Shown: positions 35,284 to 45,460 of the stretch, one piece after another
How positions within the stretch are numbered: position 1 is the stretch's first letter
Layout: each line of letters begins with the position of its first letter
NCBI RefSeq assembly: GCF_000143415.4
Contig: NW_003314284.1
Span: forward strand, 476,096-540,095
Direction of reading: 5' to 3'
Source of the DNA: Selaginella moellendorffii
Lineage: Eukaryota > Streptophyta > Lycopodiopsida > Selaginellales > Selaginellaceae
DNA: 64,000 nucleotides
Notes under the pieces: generated by a model
Databases searched by the model: none
Told to the model about the DNA's origin: nothing
What the model saw: only the letters and a program-made list of their open reading frames with translations
Translations under genes and position numbers: made by a program

Positions 35284-37275
35284 ATGGAGTCTACCGTTGT
35301 AAATTCTCTTGCTTTGTCGCTGCGTGAGTGTAGAAGTGCGAGCGAGGGGAAACGCATCCACAGCCAGATCCAGTCCCTAGGGCACGGCCACGACCGGTAT
35401 CTTGCGAATCTTCTCATCCAGATGTACGGAAGGTTCGCGAGGTCCCAAGAAGCGTACGAAGTCTTTGCTGGGATCAAGCAGCCCAATGTTTACTCGTGGA
35501 ATATAATGGTCAGTGCCTATGTCCAGTGTGGATTGATCTCGGAAGCTAAATCTATGTTTGATAGGATGCCGGAGCGTGACACTGTCTCGTGGAATGCGAT
35601 TCTCGCGGCATATGCGCAACAAGGGCTTCTTGACGAGGCCGAGGAGATCTTTCAAGCTATTCCAAACCCTAACGGAGTGTCCTGGAACACACTTGTCAAT
35701 GCCTATTGTCAATTTGGAAACATCGAGAGGGCTGCCGAGATCTGGAGCGCAATGCCAAACAAGAACACTGTCTCCACATCCGCAATGGTTCTAGCATATG
35801 CCCAACTTGGGCAGCTCAATTTTGCGGAGAGACTCTTTAAATCACTGCCGCAGAAGGATGTTTCGTGCTGGACAGCTCTACTGCTTGGTTACGCTCGTCA
35901 TGGCCAGATTTCTCTTTGCAAGAAGTTCTTTGATCGAATGGAAGAGCGTGATATAGTTTCCTGGACTGTGATGCTTCAGGCATATGCCCAATCTGGGCAT
36001 ATCGACGCTGCGAAGGATATCTTTTCCAGAATGCCCGACTGGAATCTAATCTCCTGGAATGCAATGCTTGCGGTATATGCCGAGAACGAGAGCCTGGAAT
36101 CCACGCTTGCGTTCTTTGAAACACTAAAAGAGCGAGACATTGTGTCATGGAGCACGGTGCTGGGAGCATATGCGCAAAATCGGCCCGGCAAGCTCTATGA
36201 CCTCCTAGAGACCGTACCAGAGCTCAACGTGGTGGCCACGACCACGGTGGTCCAGGGTTTTGGGCAGTACGGAGACGTGGTAAGCGCACGGCTGTGGTTC
36301 AAACGGATGCCGGAGCTCAACCTGGTTGCGTGGAGTACCATGGTACAGGTATATTCCCAGAATGGCTATGCTGACGAAGCGCGGGAGCTGTTTGCTAGGA
36401 TGCCAGAGTGGGACGTGATTGCGTGGACGACGATGCTGGCGACAAGTGCCGCGTTTGACACCCTCGATGCCACCAAGGCAATTTTCTTTCACAAGATGCC
36501 AGCGTGGAATATGGTGGTGTGGAACACGATGCTCGTGGCGCTCGCCCAGAAGCGCCACGTGGAGGAGGCCCAAAGCCTGCTGGACAGGATGCCGGACAGG
36601 GACGTGGTGTCGTACACCACCATGGTGACGGCATATTCGCAGGAGATGGACGTCCTGGGCGCAAAGCATGCCTTCGATTCCATGCCCGAGAGGAATCTGG
36701 TATCTTGGAACGCCATGGTGGCCGCATATGCCCTGAATGGCAATGTGATTGGCTGCCGGCGTTTGTTCGACGCGATGCCGTCCAGGGACGTGGTGTCGTG
36801 GACGGCTGTGATCACCGCGTTTGCTCATTGTGGCGAGGGCGAGAAAGCCCTCGATCTGTTCTTGGCCATGGCGCTCGAGGGATGCGATCCAAATGAGGTG
36901 ACATTCCGGAGCGTCTTGAGCGCCTGCGCCTACATCGGCTCCGTGGATCGCAGCAGGGATTTCTTTCTTCTCGTGACAGGGGACTTTGGGATCGCGCCGG
37001 GCAGGGATCACTTCGTCTACATGATCGATATCTTCGGCCGTGGCGGGCAGCTGGAGAATGCCGAGGAATTGCTGCGCGCGATGCCGTTTGCGCCGGATGC
37101 TCTGGTTTGTAGGGTCTTGCTGGCGTCTTGCCGATCGCATTACGATTTGTGTCGGACAGGGCGGATTGCGGATCGAGCGCTGAGGCTAGATCCTCGCACC
37201 GGATCGACGTATGTGCTGCTGGCAAATCTGTCCAAGAGCGTTTTTAAAATGGGAATTGGCGGCATAGTAACTTAG
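35284..37275 (+). CDS. PPR protein, 663 residues, C-terminally short
   Basis: Intronless. It opens MESTVVNSLALSLRECRSAS with the HSQIQ and LANLLIQMYGR strings typical of this family's first motifs. About 17 repeats at 31-residue spacing follow, then longer repeats (DPNEVTFRSVLSACAYIG) and a partial E motif (CRVLLASCRSHYDLCRTG, LDPRTGSTYVLLANL). The end (SKSVFKMGIGGIVT) departs from the expected E/E+ sequence after YVLLANLSK, so the tail has been lost or replaced. One repeat is shortened (around AQNRPGKLYDLLETVPEL). It presumably binds organellar RNA. It diverges from the 850-residue PPR gene across 66 bp and converges on the germin-like gene (150 bp). Confidence 0.93.
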   Translation: MESTVVNSLALSLRECRSASEGKRIHSQIQSLGHGHDRYLANLLIQMYGRFARSQEAYEVFAGIKQPNVYSWNIMVSAYVQCGLISEAKSMFDRMPERDTVSWNAILAAYAQQGLLDEAEEIFQAIPNPNGVSWNTLVNAYCQFGNIERAAEIWSAMPNKNTVSTSAMVLAYAQLGQLNFAERLFKSLPQKDVSCWTALLLGYARHGQISLCKKFFDRMEERDIVSWTVMLQAYAQSGHIDAAKDIFSRMPDWNLISWNAMLAVYAENESLESTLAFFETLKERDIVSWSTVLGAYAQNRPGKLYDLLETVPELNVVATTTVVQGFGQYGDVVSARLWFKRMPELNLVAWSTMVQVYSQNGYADEARELFARMPEWDVIAWTTMLATSAAFDTLDATKAIFFHKMPAWNMVVWNTMLVALAQKRHVEEAQSLLDRMPDRDVVSYTTMVTAYSQEMDVLGAKHAFDSMPERNLVSWNAMVAAYALNGNVIGCRRLFDAMPSRDVVSWTAVITAFAHCGEGEKALDLFLAMALEGCDPNEVTFRSVLSACAYIGSVDRSRDFFLLVTGDFGIAPGRDHFVYMIDIFGRGGQLENAEELLRAMPFAPDALVCRVLLASCRSHYDLCRTGRIADRALRLDPRTGSTYVLLANLSKSVFKMGIGGIVT

Positions 37276-37425
37276 CAGTTCCAAGGTTTGGTTTTGACTC
37301 ATTATTTGCAAGGTTTGCTTTTGTTTTTTATTGAAAATCAGCTGTGCTTACGAAAGCTTCCACTATCGATAGGTAAGGTTTGATGACAGGCAAGGCTTAC
37401 AACCTCGCAACGTTTGGAGAGACTT

Positions 37426-38091
37426 TCAAGTCAAGGCGATGAGGTCTCTCAGCTTCTGGATGAGAGCACGGTCGTCAATCTGGAACGCTTTCGCGATCAC
37501 GTCGTCGTTGATTGGAGGATTGGAAGCAAACACCGCCTTGGCCACCTGAGACGCCCCGGGGTTCTGGCTGTTGAAGCCAGCGAGCCCAACCGCAGGCTCC
37601 TCTCCCACATTGAGCTGGAAGTGGATGAGCCCCCGAGGGAAGACGAAAAGATCCCCTGGATTGAGCTTTTGGGCGAAGAGCTTGTTGTCCGGCAAGGTGG
37701 TGACGAACCCGACGTAGAGGGTCCCGTGCAGGACGAAGAGCAGCTCGGTTCCTCGGGGGTGGACGTGGGGGGGATTGGTGCCGCCGGGAGCGTAGTCGAT
37801 GCGGGCAAAAGCGACGCCAAAGGTGTTGAGACCGGGGAAATTGTTGACGCTCGCCAGCGTGACGTTGGAGCCGAGCTTGTTGACGGTGTTCCCGGCAGTC
37901 GCCAGGAGGCTCGACTTGAAGTCCTCGGCTTTGACATCGTCGGCCGCCTTGCAGACGAAGCCGTTCACCTTGATCTTGGAGGAATTGTCCGCAACGCAAA
38001 AGTCCTGCAGCAGATCTTCATCCGCGGCATGCACCAACAAGATGGAGCTGATTGCTAGGAGGAAGGATAGAACAAAACGAAGATGAGCCAT
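37426..38091 (-). CDS. Germin-like protein 1, 221 residues
   Basis: Intronless secreted cupin. A hydrophobic signal peptide (FVLSFLLAISSILLVHA) ends at about residue 22. Germin box 1 is present (PPHVHPRGTELLFVLHG: two His and one Glu ligands) and so is box 2 (GDLFVFPRGLIHFQLNVG: third His ligand). The two conserved N-terminal cysteines (DFC, VCKAA) and one N-glycosylation site (NVT) are visible. Germins form apoplastic, disulfide-linked hexamers binding manganese; members have oxalate oxidase or superoxide dismutase activity, and which applies here cannot be read from sequence. It shares nearly its whole length with the second copy at 41269-41940. Confidence 0.96.
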   Translation of the reverse strand: MAHLRFVLSFLLAISSILLVHAADEDLLQDFCVADNSSKIKVNGFVCKAADDVKAEDFKSSLLATAGNTVNKLGSNVTLASVNNFPGLNTFGVAFARIDYAPGGTNPPHVHPRGTELLFVLHGTLYVGFVTTLPDNKLFAQKLNPGDLFVFPRGLIHFQLNVGEEPAVGLAGFNSQNPGASQVAKAVFASNPPINDDVIAKAFQIDDRALIQKLRDLIALT

Positions 38092-38780
38092 CTTGCGAGC
38101 TTGGGAAAGAAGTGATGGAGCTATGGGGGGGAGGGGCAGCCATTTAATAGCCGGAGGAGGGGAGCTTTGGATGACTTCGTCGAGAGTCGTGCACGAGTTT
38201 TTTCAGTCAGGTACACTTCTCTTCCCTTCTATTTCATTTTTTACTCTTGCTGTCTGCGTACCACAATCTGATTTTCTTCCTGCCTAGTCAGTCGTCTCGG
38301 ACGTTTTCTTGCCTGCGTCAGACATGACGCCGTCAGAGTCGTATTTTTTATGTGTAGAAAATGACGACCTTGGTTTTGATGGTAGGTACTTGTCCCTCTT
38401 ATATGACCCGGTGAAACTTGGAATTTGAGGTGATAGTGCACCAATTTGCTTTTTACCTTCTTTCCAGAGACTTTTTGCCAGGGACGTATGGATTTTCTTT
38501 TTGATGCCAATAACTTGAATAAGAATTTCATCCGAGGAAAGGTGTACCATTTGATACTCCCAAGGCTCAAACTACCGACAAGACTCACATGTTTGGAAAT
38601 TTAATATGAATTACCCTGATAGAAATGACGTACTTTGATCGATAGACCCATAAAGTTTCGTTCATTTTGCATCAACAATGGACCGTACACAATCGTTCAT
38701 GCTGACACTATAATAGTAATACATGTCTTTCGGCCCGTATGGAGGCATAAGGCCACTGGGACCAAGGGGGAGAACTACCT
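38092..38780. other. Upstream region of germin-like gene 1
   Basis: 690 bp with no recognised gene; it presumably includes the promoter of the minus-strand germin-like gene. The frame-rich look of 38240-38590 is not supported by any domain. Confidence 0.5.
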
Positions 38781-38787
38781 GTTTCCT

Positions 38788-38945
38788 TTGGCAGATTTGC
38801 TACCAACTTTGCAACCCCAGGCGGATTCCTCGGGGATGGACGGACTTGCAGCCCTCGGGTTTGACGTCCCGTTCTCCTTGATCTTGGCAGCATTGTCCAA
38901 AAGCCCTGTAGCATGTCTTCGTCCCCGACTGGCGAAGTGAGCATG
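38788..38945 (-). pseudogene. Germin-like gene relic
   Basis: On the minus strand the DNA reads DEDMLQGF and, after a frameshift, DNAAKIKENG, matching DEDMLQDFCVADNASKIKVNG of the intact germin-like proteins. The counterpart of the HPRGTE region ('ttcctcggggatggac') follows almost at once, so the middle has been deleted. Just before it on the plus strand lies 'ggcagatttgctaccaac', which recurs at about 40984-41002 upstream of copy 2. This is the remains of a third tandem member. Confidence 0.75.
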
Positions 38946-39039
38946 ACGCTTCTCCAACCACGAAGACGAACAATCTTCGGAGGGCTTCTAGAACTATTGT
39001 GGCTGAACCTGGTCATCTTTAAGTCTAGGTTCTAGGGAT

Positions 39040-41260
39040 TCGTATATCTCACCAACTTTTAGCACGATGCAAACAAGTCATATACTCTAGGAGCAAATGA
39101 AGAAAAGTTTTTTTGGAAAGAGTACAACCATGTGCAAACTAAAGGAAGATATTATCTATATATATAATAATATCCATTAGTAGCTTTATGATAAGTTTTT
39201 TTTCAATAATAAAAGGAGACTTGAACCATGTTATATGGCAGATCACTGATGCAAATTGTATTCTTGAGTTTGTGATAGAGTAGCATATCAAGTATGTTTG
39301 ACTAAAGGACAATTTAGGATCCCCTTTCTTAATGCCCTTTCGGTCTAAATGCAGATGTGATGATCAGTTTCTCAACTAGTTTAAGTAAAAATTTAATAAA
39401 GGGTCAAAAAATATTAACTTCTTATTATCATAGTAGTAAGGAAAAAATATCCAAAAAGACTAACTGACAGAAAAAAACTAGACAAAGATAAACCAATTGT
39501 TTAAAACTCAACAAGAGTCCGAGTTGTGTTCATCAATTGTTAAACTTATTATATTTTCTTTATGACATAAACAGGCATTTTATTTATAAATTATTTGAAA
39601 TTTTATTGATTTTTATTCTAGAGGATTTTAAATATGATCATATATAATATATTCATTAAATGGATGATTTTTTTATGATGAGTTACATTAAATTGTTTTG
39701 TGTTAATGCTTGGTTTGTTTACTTATCTTTTCTAAATATTCAAAAAGTTAGAAATAATATTTTCCTATTCTCGTTTTTACAAGATAATATATTAATTCCA
39801 TTTTTTTCCAGATTAAATCACCCTAGATAGCTTAAAAGTGTGATTTAACCTTTTTTGTCATTCACTTCTTTGATTTGCTGTGGTGTTGTGTTTGCATACA
39901 TTACAGAGACTAAGTGAAACTTCAAATTCTATGGGGAAAAAGAGGAATGGTGAGGAAAAGACCTGGAATCTCAAGCTTTTTAATAGTATATATAGTTGTG
40001 ATTATTTACTGCAATGAAGGAAAATTTATAATTTATAAATACAAGATTAGTCTGAGAACATATTAACTTTTATATAGTAGAATAAGCTAAAATAAACTCG
40101 GAATTCTATAAACGATAAGAAGGGTCAAAATTATAAATACAAGATTAATGAATAAAACTGTTTGATGGTAGAATATCCCAGAAAACGCAAGTATATTCTA
40201 GTTATATCCACTACCACAAGTAAACCAAAAACTATTTACATGCAACAACCAAAAGTTTATATTGTGTATGATCAGAAACATTTAGTATACAAGCTACAAC
40301 ATTCATTTTATGGTTTTAAATTACTTCTCTAAAATTGAGTCGAATTTACATGGCAATATGGTGCTAATTGTAATATTTTTAAGAAACACCATTTTCTTTT
40401 GTTGAATTATTATAATAAAAAATTATTCAAATTAGAAAAAGAAATCTCAAATTCGTTGAAATCAATCTTTCTAAATGTTCTGATGTTTTGTGCTAATGAT
40501 TGTTTTGTAAACCACAATCAATTTCAAAATATACGTTTTGGAATATCAATATACGTTAGCAAGGGTATTCGGCCTTACTGCTTATTAGAAGCAACTAAAA
40601 ATACCTTAAAGGGCATTATTAATTATGCCATTATGGCATTATCAAATATCACCATATAAGTCTTGTTCAGCTATTGATTTCAAAACATAATGTCATGTAG
40701 TTTAATTGGATATCAACATCAGTTCTCTCTTAATTTCAACAGTGAAAACTTTCTCCTTGGAGCAACCAGATGACACAATTGCCTGCAACATTTATATAAA
40801 TTAACTTAACCAAATTCCCATGGGTGATACAAATGGACGACTTTGACGGCTTCATCAGACGCAGGTAAGCCAGTGGATCAAGAAGGATCAAAGTTTTGTC
40901 CCTTGAATCTCTGTCACGAGCAGCGTTAACAAGTAAAATCCATTACTTCTATGTAATTGCTTATGTGGAATAGTTTATTTTTTGGCAAATTTGCTACCAA
41001 CTTCAGTGCAGTTTTGGTTAATGCTCTTTAAAACCGTCTGGTGCTCTCAGAAAATGGTGCACTATAAATTTGGCCATATTGTAGGCATTGGACTTCTAGA
41101 AGTTTTGCTTTGCATGGGAGATTGTTGCGATCAAAAGCTGAAGTAATCTACCAAGGCCAATGCAAGTGACTCAAATTCTCAATGTTTATATTGCACATTT
41201 AAAATGAAACGATCTTATGGCTTCAGGTTTATTAATAAAAATCTCTAATAATAGAATCAA
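39040..41260. other. AT-rich gene-free region with repeat fragments
   Basis: About 2.2 kb of AT-rich sequence. The segment 39382-39468 resembles 7060-7146 (shared core 'taataaagggtc' followed by a similar 60 bases). An 86-residue frame at 40399-40659 has AT-driven composition (Asn, Ile, Lys) and no domain. No RNA gene was seen. Confidence 0.65.
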
Positions 41261-41268
41261 CGAAACAT

Positions 41269-41940
41269 TCAAGTCATGCTGATGAGCTCTCTCAGCTTCT
41301 GGATGAGACCACGGTCATCAATCTGGAACGCCTTGGCGATCACGTCGTCGTTGATGGGAGGATTAGAATCAAACACCGCCCTGGCCACTTGAGACGTCCC
41401 GGGGTTCTGGCTGTTGAAGCCAGTGAGCGCGACCGCAGGCTCCTCTCCCACATTGAGCTGGAAGTGGATGAGTCCCCGAGGGAAGACGAAAAGATCCCCT
41501 GGATTGAGCTTTTGGGCGAAGAGTTTGTTGTCCGGCAAGGTGGTGACGAATCCGACGTAGAGGGTCCCATGCAGGAGGAAGAGCAGCTCGGTTCCTCGGG
41601 GATGGACGTGGGGGGGATTGGTGCCGCCGGGAGCGTAGTCGATGCGGGCAAGAGCGACGCCAAAGGTGTTGAGACCGGGGAAATTGGAGACGCTCGCCAG
41701 CGTGACGTTGGAGCCGAGCTTGTTGTCGGTGTTCCCGGGAGTCGCCAGGAGGCTCGACTTGAAGTCCTCGGCTTTCACATCCTCAGCCGCCTTGCAGATG
41801 ACGCCGTTCACCTTGATCTTGGAGGCATTGTCCGCAACACAAAAGTCCTGCAGCATATCTTCATCCGCTGCCTGCACAAGAAGCGAGGATGAAATGGTGG
41901 CAACTAGAGCGAAAGCAAGGGCGGTGCTAAGACGAGCCAT
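41269..41940 (-). CDS. Germin-like protein 2, 223 residues
   Basis: Intronless paralogue of the gene at 37426-38091, in the same orientation 3.2 kb away. The signal peptide differs (ALAFALVATISSSLLVQA), while the mature part is nearly the same. Box 1 (PPHVHPRGTELLFLLHG) and box 2 (GDLFVFPRGLIHFQLNVG) keep all metal ligands, and the two N-terminal cysteines remain. The start at 41940 is the first ATG in frame. The higher divergence of signal peptide and flanks than of the mature region fits a tandem duplication under purifying selection, possibly with gene conversion. Confidence 0.96.
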   Translation of the reverse strand: MARLSTALAFALVATISSSLLVQAADEDMLQDFCVADNASKIKVNGVICKAAEDVKAEDFKSSLLATPGNTDNKLGSNVTLASVSNFPGLNTFGVALARIDYAPGGTNPPHVHPRGTELLFLLHGTLYVGFVTTLPDNKLFAQKLNPGDLFVFPRGLIHFQLNVGEEPAVALTGFNSQNPGTSQVARAVFDSNPPINDDVIAKAFQIDDRGLIQKLRELISMT

Positions 41941-42316
41941 TCTAAAAGACAATCTTCGCAAAGGGATTCATCCAGCTTCGGGGCTTTTTATAAGGGATTT
42001 GTGAGTGGAGGTGGCTGCGATCTTCTAGAATTGGGTATTGTGTCTGGACCCGGTCGTAATGGTGGCATGGTCTTCAGGTCTAATTCTAGCAGTGGTGGAT
42101 TCATTCCGCTTTGATTATGTCATGAGACTCTCCCACCAACTTTCGCATGATCTGGCAGAGGAAATTTGAACACGGTGCGGGAGGGAAAACGGTTCAAAAA
42201 GGCTCAGATCCCGTGACCGTAAAAGTTGCAAAAGATAAAAAAGCAAACGAGTCATAGCTACGTTGTACGTCCAGATTTTATGTATATTCTCTTCCAGATG
42301 TGAGTGTCTTTCTAGC
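41941..42316. promoter_or_regulatory. Divergent spacer, germin-like 2 and EEP gene
   Basis: 375 bp between two divergent starts. A TATA-like 'ctttttataa' lies at about 41984-41993 in sense for neither start with certainty. No other gene is seen. Confidence 0.35.
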
Positions 42317-43986
42317 ATGGCAGCAACACCGGGAACAGAGCAAGGAGCAAACAAAGAAAAGCTTTCAGATGTCCTGCAGAGAGATTGCTTGCAGGATGAG
42401 CACGACGAGGCAGCCCAGCAGCAGGCCAAGAGTTGGAGACACTTCACTGACAAGATTGTGCAACTCCGTTTTTGCATGAGATCACTGGCGAAGAAGATTG
42501 CAACCAAGTTTCAGAGAGTTCACAGCCAGGTCTGCGCGGAATGTAGGTGTGAGAACCAGCAGGTGCCGCAGCCGAGATTCATATTCCGTGTTGTGGAATC
42601 CACGAAGTCCGCGAGCATGCGGGTGTTCTCGAGAAACAGTAGCAGTGGCGCCGGGGATTCCTCGAGAACTGTCAGGCTTGCAACGATGAACGTCGCAATG
42701 TTCTCGTTAGCTTCTGCTGTTCCAGGTAACAAGTCTCAAACCTTATACTTTCATGCAGAAGATCTAGATCTCTCATCAGGCAACGTTTCGTGCACTCTTT
42801 TGAATCATGCAACGTTGGAAGGATACTCCAGCATGGATTGCTACAATCCCACATTTGGATCTTGCCCAACGCCGCCGCTTGGTGCGCTCTTGCTGGAACC
42901 GATCAGTCCGCCAGCAGACCAAGTCGAAGCCGAGGCGATTGCAACCGTTTTCGCGCACCACCACCGCTCGAAGGTGAATCCGGCCTTCAGCCCAAACCCG
43001 TTCTACAGCTTCCACTCGAGCCCCTGCATCGAGCTGGGCACCCCGCTCTTCGCGAAGAGCTTCCACAAGGCCTCGGTGTTTGAAGTGCTGAGAGACTCCA
43101 AGGCGGACTTGATAGCGCTCCAGGAAGTCCGGGCCGAGGAGGAGAAAGGCATGTCGCCGCTGACGGACCTGGCCGAAGCACTGGGCATGCACTACGCTTA
43201 CGCGGAGAGCTGGGCGCCGGAGTTTGGAAACGCGATACTTTCCCGGTGGCCCATCAAGAGTACGAGCGTCAAGAGGATATACAACTCTTCGGACTACAGG
43301 CAAGCACCACTCTGGAGATCTTGAGTGAATAGCTCTGAAACTCTCGATTGCTTTCTCACAGGAACTTGCTCAAAGTGGTGGTGGACGTGCCATCGTTTGG
43401 AGAGGTTTGCTACTGCTGCACTCACCTCGACCATCTGGACGAGGACTGGAGGATCAAACAGGTCTCGGCCATACTGGAGGACACGAAAAAGGTGCCGCAT
43501 TTTCTAGCCGGCGACCTTAACTCTCTCAACCGGCCAGACTACTCCCAGGAGCGCTGGGCCGAGATAGCCAAGGCAAGCTCTTTCTTCCAAGCTTGCCAGG
43601 TTACGTGAAGACTCCATGATCCTTGCTTTCTCGCTGTGTTTCCAGCTGCGAGCGGAGAACAGGAAAATGGCTCCCAGGTCTGATGTTATGGAGAGATTGC
43701 TGGTCGAGAAAGGTTACATGGATTCTTGCGCGGTGGCCTCTCCGGAAATTCCAGCACTGGTTCGCGGCCAAGGTGGGAACCCTTCGCACTCTTCTTACTT
43801 TGTAACGCTGCTCGTGAGTTTTAACACACAGAGATTCAAGGGACTTGCAAGCACAACACGCGGATCGACTATATACTCGCGTCACCACATCTTCAGTACA
43901 GATTTATCCCGGGCTCATACAAAGTGGTGTCCTCTAGAGGTACCTCAGATCACCACCTTGTCACTGTTGACATTGGGTGGTCGTAA
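42317..43986 (+). CDS. Endonuclease/exonuclease/phosphatase (DNase I-fold) family protein
   Basis: Exons 42317-43299, 43362-43599, 43646-43772 and 43841-43986 give 497 residues with consistent phases. A variable N-terminal 110 residues precedes the EEP fold: the first motif is VRLATMNVAMF (Asn), then LIALQEVRAEE (catalytic Glu), GNAILSRWPI, THLDH, FLAGDLNSLNRPDY (Asp/Asn), RIDYILASPHL (Asp) and the final SSRGTSDHHLV (Asp-His). All metal and catalytic positions are present, so the protein should be an active phosphodiesterase or phosphatase. The substrate (nucleic acid, phospholipid or nucleotide) cannot be told from sequence. Intron 1 has a GC donor (ACAG|GCAAGC). Intron 2 has two possible in-frame donors (43572/43573, GC; 43599/43600, GT); I chose the GT. 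Its stop is 59 bp from that of the convergent gene. Confidence 0.88.
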
Positions 43987-44045
43987 GGATCAAAGAATGC
44001 TTCCAACAAAACCTTTTTCTTTTCCTCTCGTTCTAAGCCTCAGGG

Positions 44046-45351
44046 CTATGATCTTCTTCGAGCTCTTCTCCGGCACTCGAAGCACTGATCCCAGTGGTCG
44101 CTGCTTGCCAATCTCGGGGCAGTGGACTGTGGCCGTGGTGGTGCAGGTGTCACTTCTTTCCCTTCTCGCAATGCTTTCAACTCCTCGTTCAAGTCCTCGA
44201 TCTGTCTTTGCTGTCGCAAAAGCTGCGCAAGTATATTTGGTTAGAAGAAACGTAAAGGATAGAAGAAAGCTCCTTACAGTTTGAAGGATCTCTTTCTCCA
44301 GTCTCAACCTCTCGACCTGCGGGACGAGTGGCTTTAGATTCAAGAGCGTGAGCAAATATTATAACAAAGTTCCAACCTCGCTGGTTTGTGTTTGCGACGA
44401 AGTCGAGCCTGGCATTTGGAATGGAGCATGGGGAGGGGTTGACGCTGCCGGTATGTAGCTCGCTAAAACGTTCGCTCGAGCTGCGGGTGGAGAACTGGGA
44501 GACGAAGGTCCTGCGGGATTTGGACTTATCAAGTTGGATCCAGGAAGTAACATCTTGCTATCCACGACAGCCAGTGGTCCCAAGTGTGGACCGAAGCGAC
44601 TAGCGAGTGCCGCCGCGCTATCCTACACCGAAGCTTTCAGTTTTGATGTTTCGTAAACTGAGCAACAAACCTGAGCAAATTGCAGCAATTGTTCCGTCAC
44701 TCCTTGTTTCAAGCCCACACCTAGAAGGAAAAAGAACGCACGAAAATTTGGATACATTGTGTGTGTGGGACAAACATACCGACCAACATGAAACCATGCC
44801 CGATTCCAACCCCACAGCCGATACCAGCGTCGAGAGTCTTGATTCCCAGCTTCGCTTTCTGTTGAAAAAGAGAGAGTTTTTAGCAAGAGAAGCCTAGGAA
44901 GAACAGAGTCATACGAACTGATTGAAGTAACGTCCAGATTTACCGAGAAGCCGGTTCAAGTCCTGGACTGGTATCCCAAATCTGGAGAGCGCCCCTGATG
45001 TGGCAGTAGCAATTCACAAGTGTGTCAGCCCAACGCGGCCCCTCAACTGCAAATATGACACTAAACAGTCAACACGATTCACTCCGACGCATAAATGAGA
45101 ATGCAGCACTCAAGAAGAACTCTTGGAACATCTAGAACATGAGACTCCATTCCAAGTTTGTCAAAAGTGTTACCTAGTTGAATCGGCCTGCCAACGCCAA
45201 TCCCGACGCCACATCCCACGCCAGCGCCTGTAGTGATCTGGGCGATTTTGAAAACGAAGGGGTTGCGAAGCTGGAGCTTGGGAAATGGTACTCGAGCCGG
45301 GGCTGGAGCTGGGCTGGGCGCTGTCGTCTCCGCCTGGACGACGCCTTCCAT
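44046..45351 (-). CDS. Plant protein with paired GCGVGIG motifs, function unknown
   Basis: Multi-exon gene, exon 1 45351-45174; about 260 residues. It starts MEGVVQAETTAPSPAPAP, then NPFVFKIAQITTGAGVGCGVGIGVG. A second Gly/Val-rich segment (LDAGIGCGVGIGHGF, 44.8 kb) follows a stretch with DLNRLLGKSGRYFNQF. The C-terminal part has a Pro/Ser-rich region and a probable coiled coil (VERLRLEKEI then LLRQQRQIEDLNEELKALREG), ending in a basic tail (RRRARRRS). I recall plant-specific proteins with this GCGVGxG pair but no biochemical function. The glycine-rich segments might insert in a membrane or form a tight loop. It lies 110 bp downstream of polymerase epsilon on the same strand. Confidence 0.7.
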
Positions 45352-45460
45352 GGAGCTAAAGCCCTCGCAAAACCAGGGATCGCTGGTTCGAATCCTGATA
45401 TTAACAAACACTATTGATGTGCCTAGCAATGGGCAACCTTGGAAATACCTGGTCGAGCTT

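Noticed and set aside
40399-40659. 86-residue frame in the AT-rich region
   Set aside because: Composition follows base content (Asn, Ile, Lys), with no domain and no splice or promoter context.
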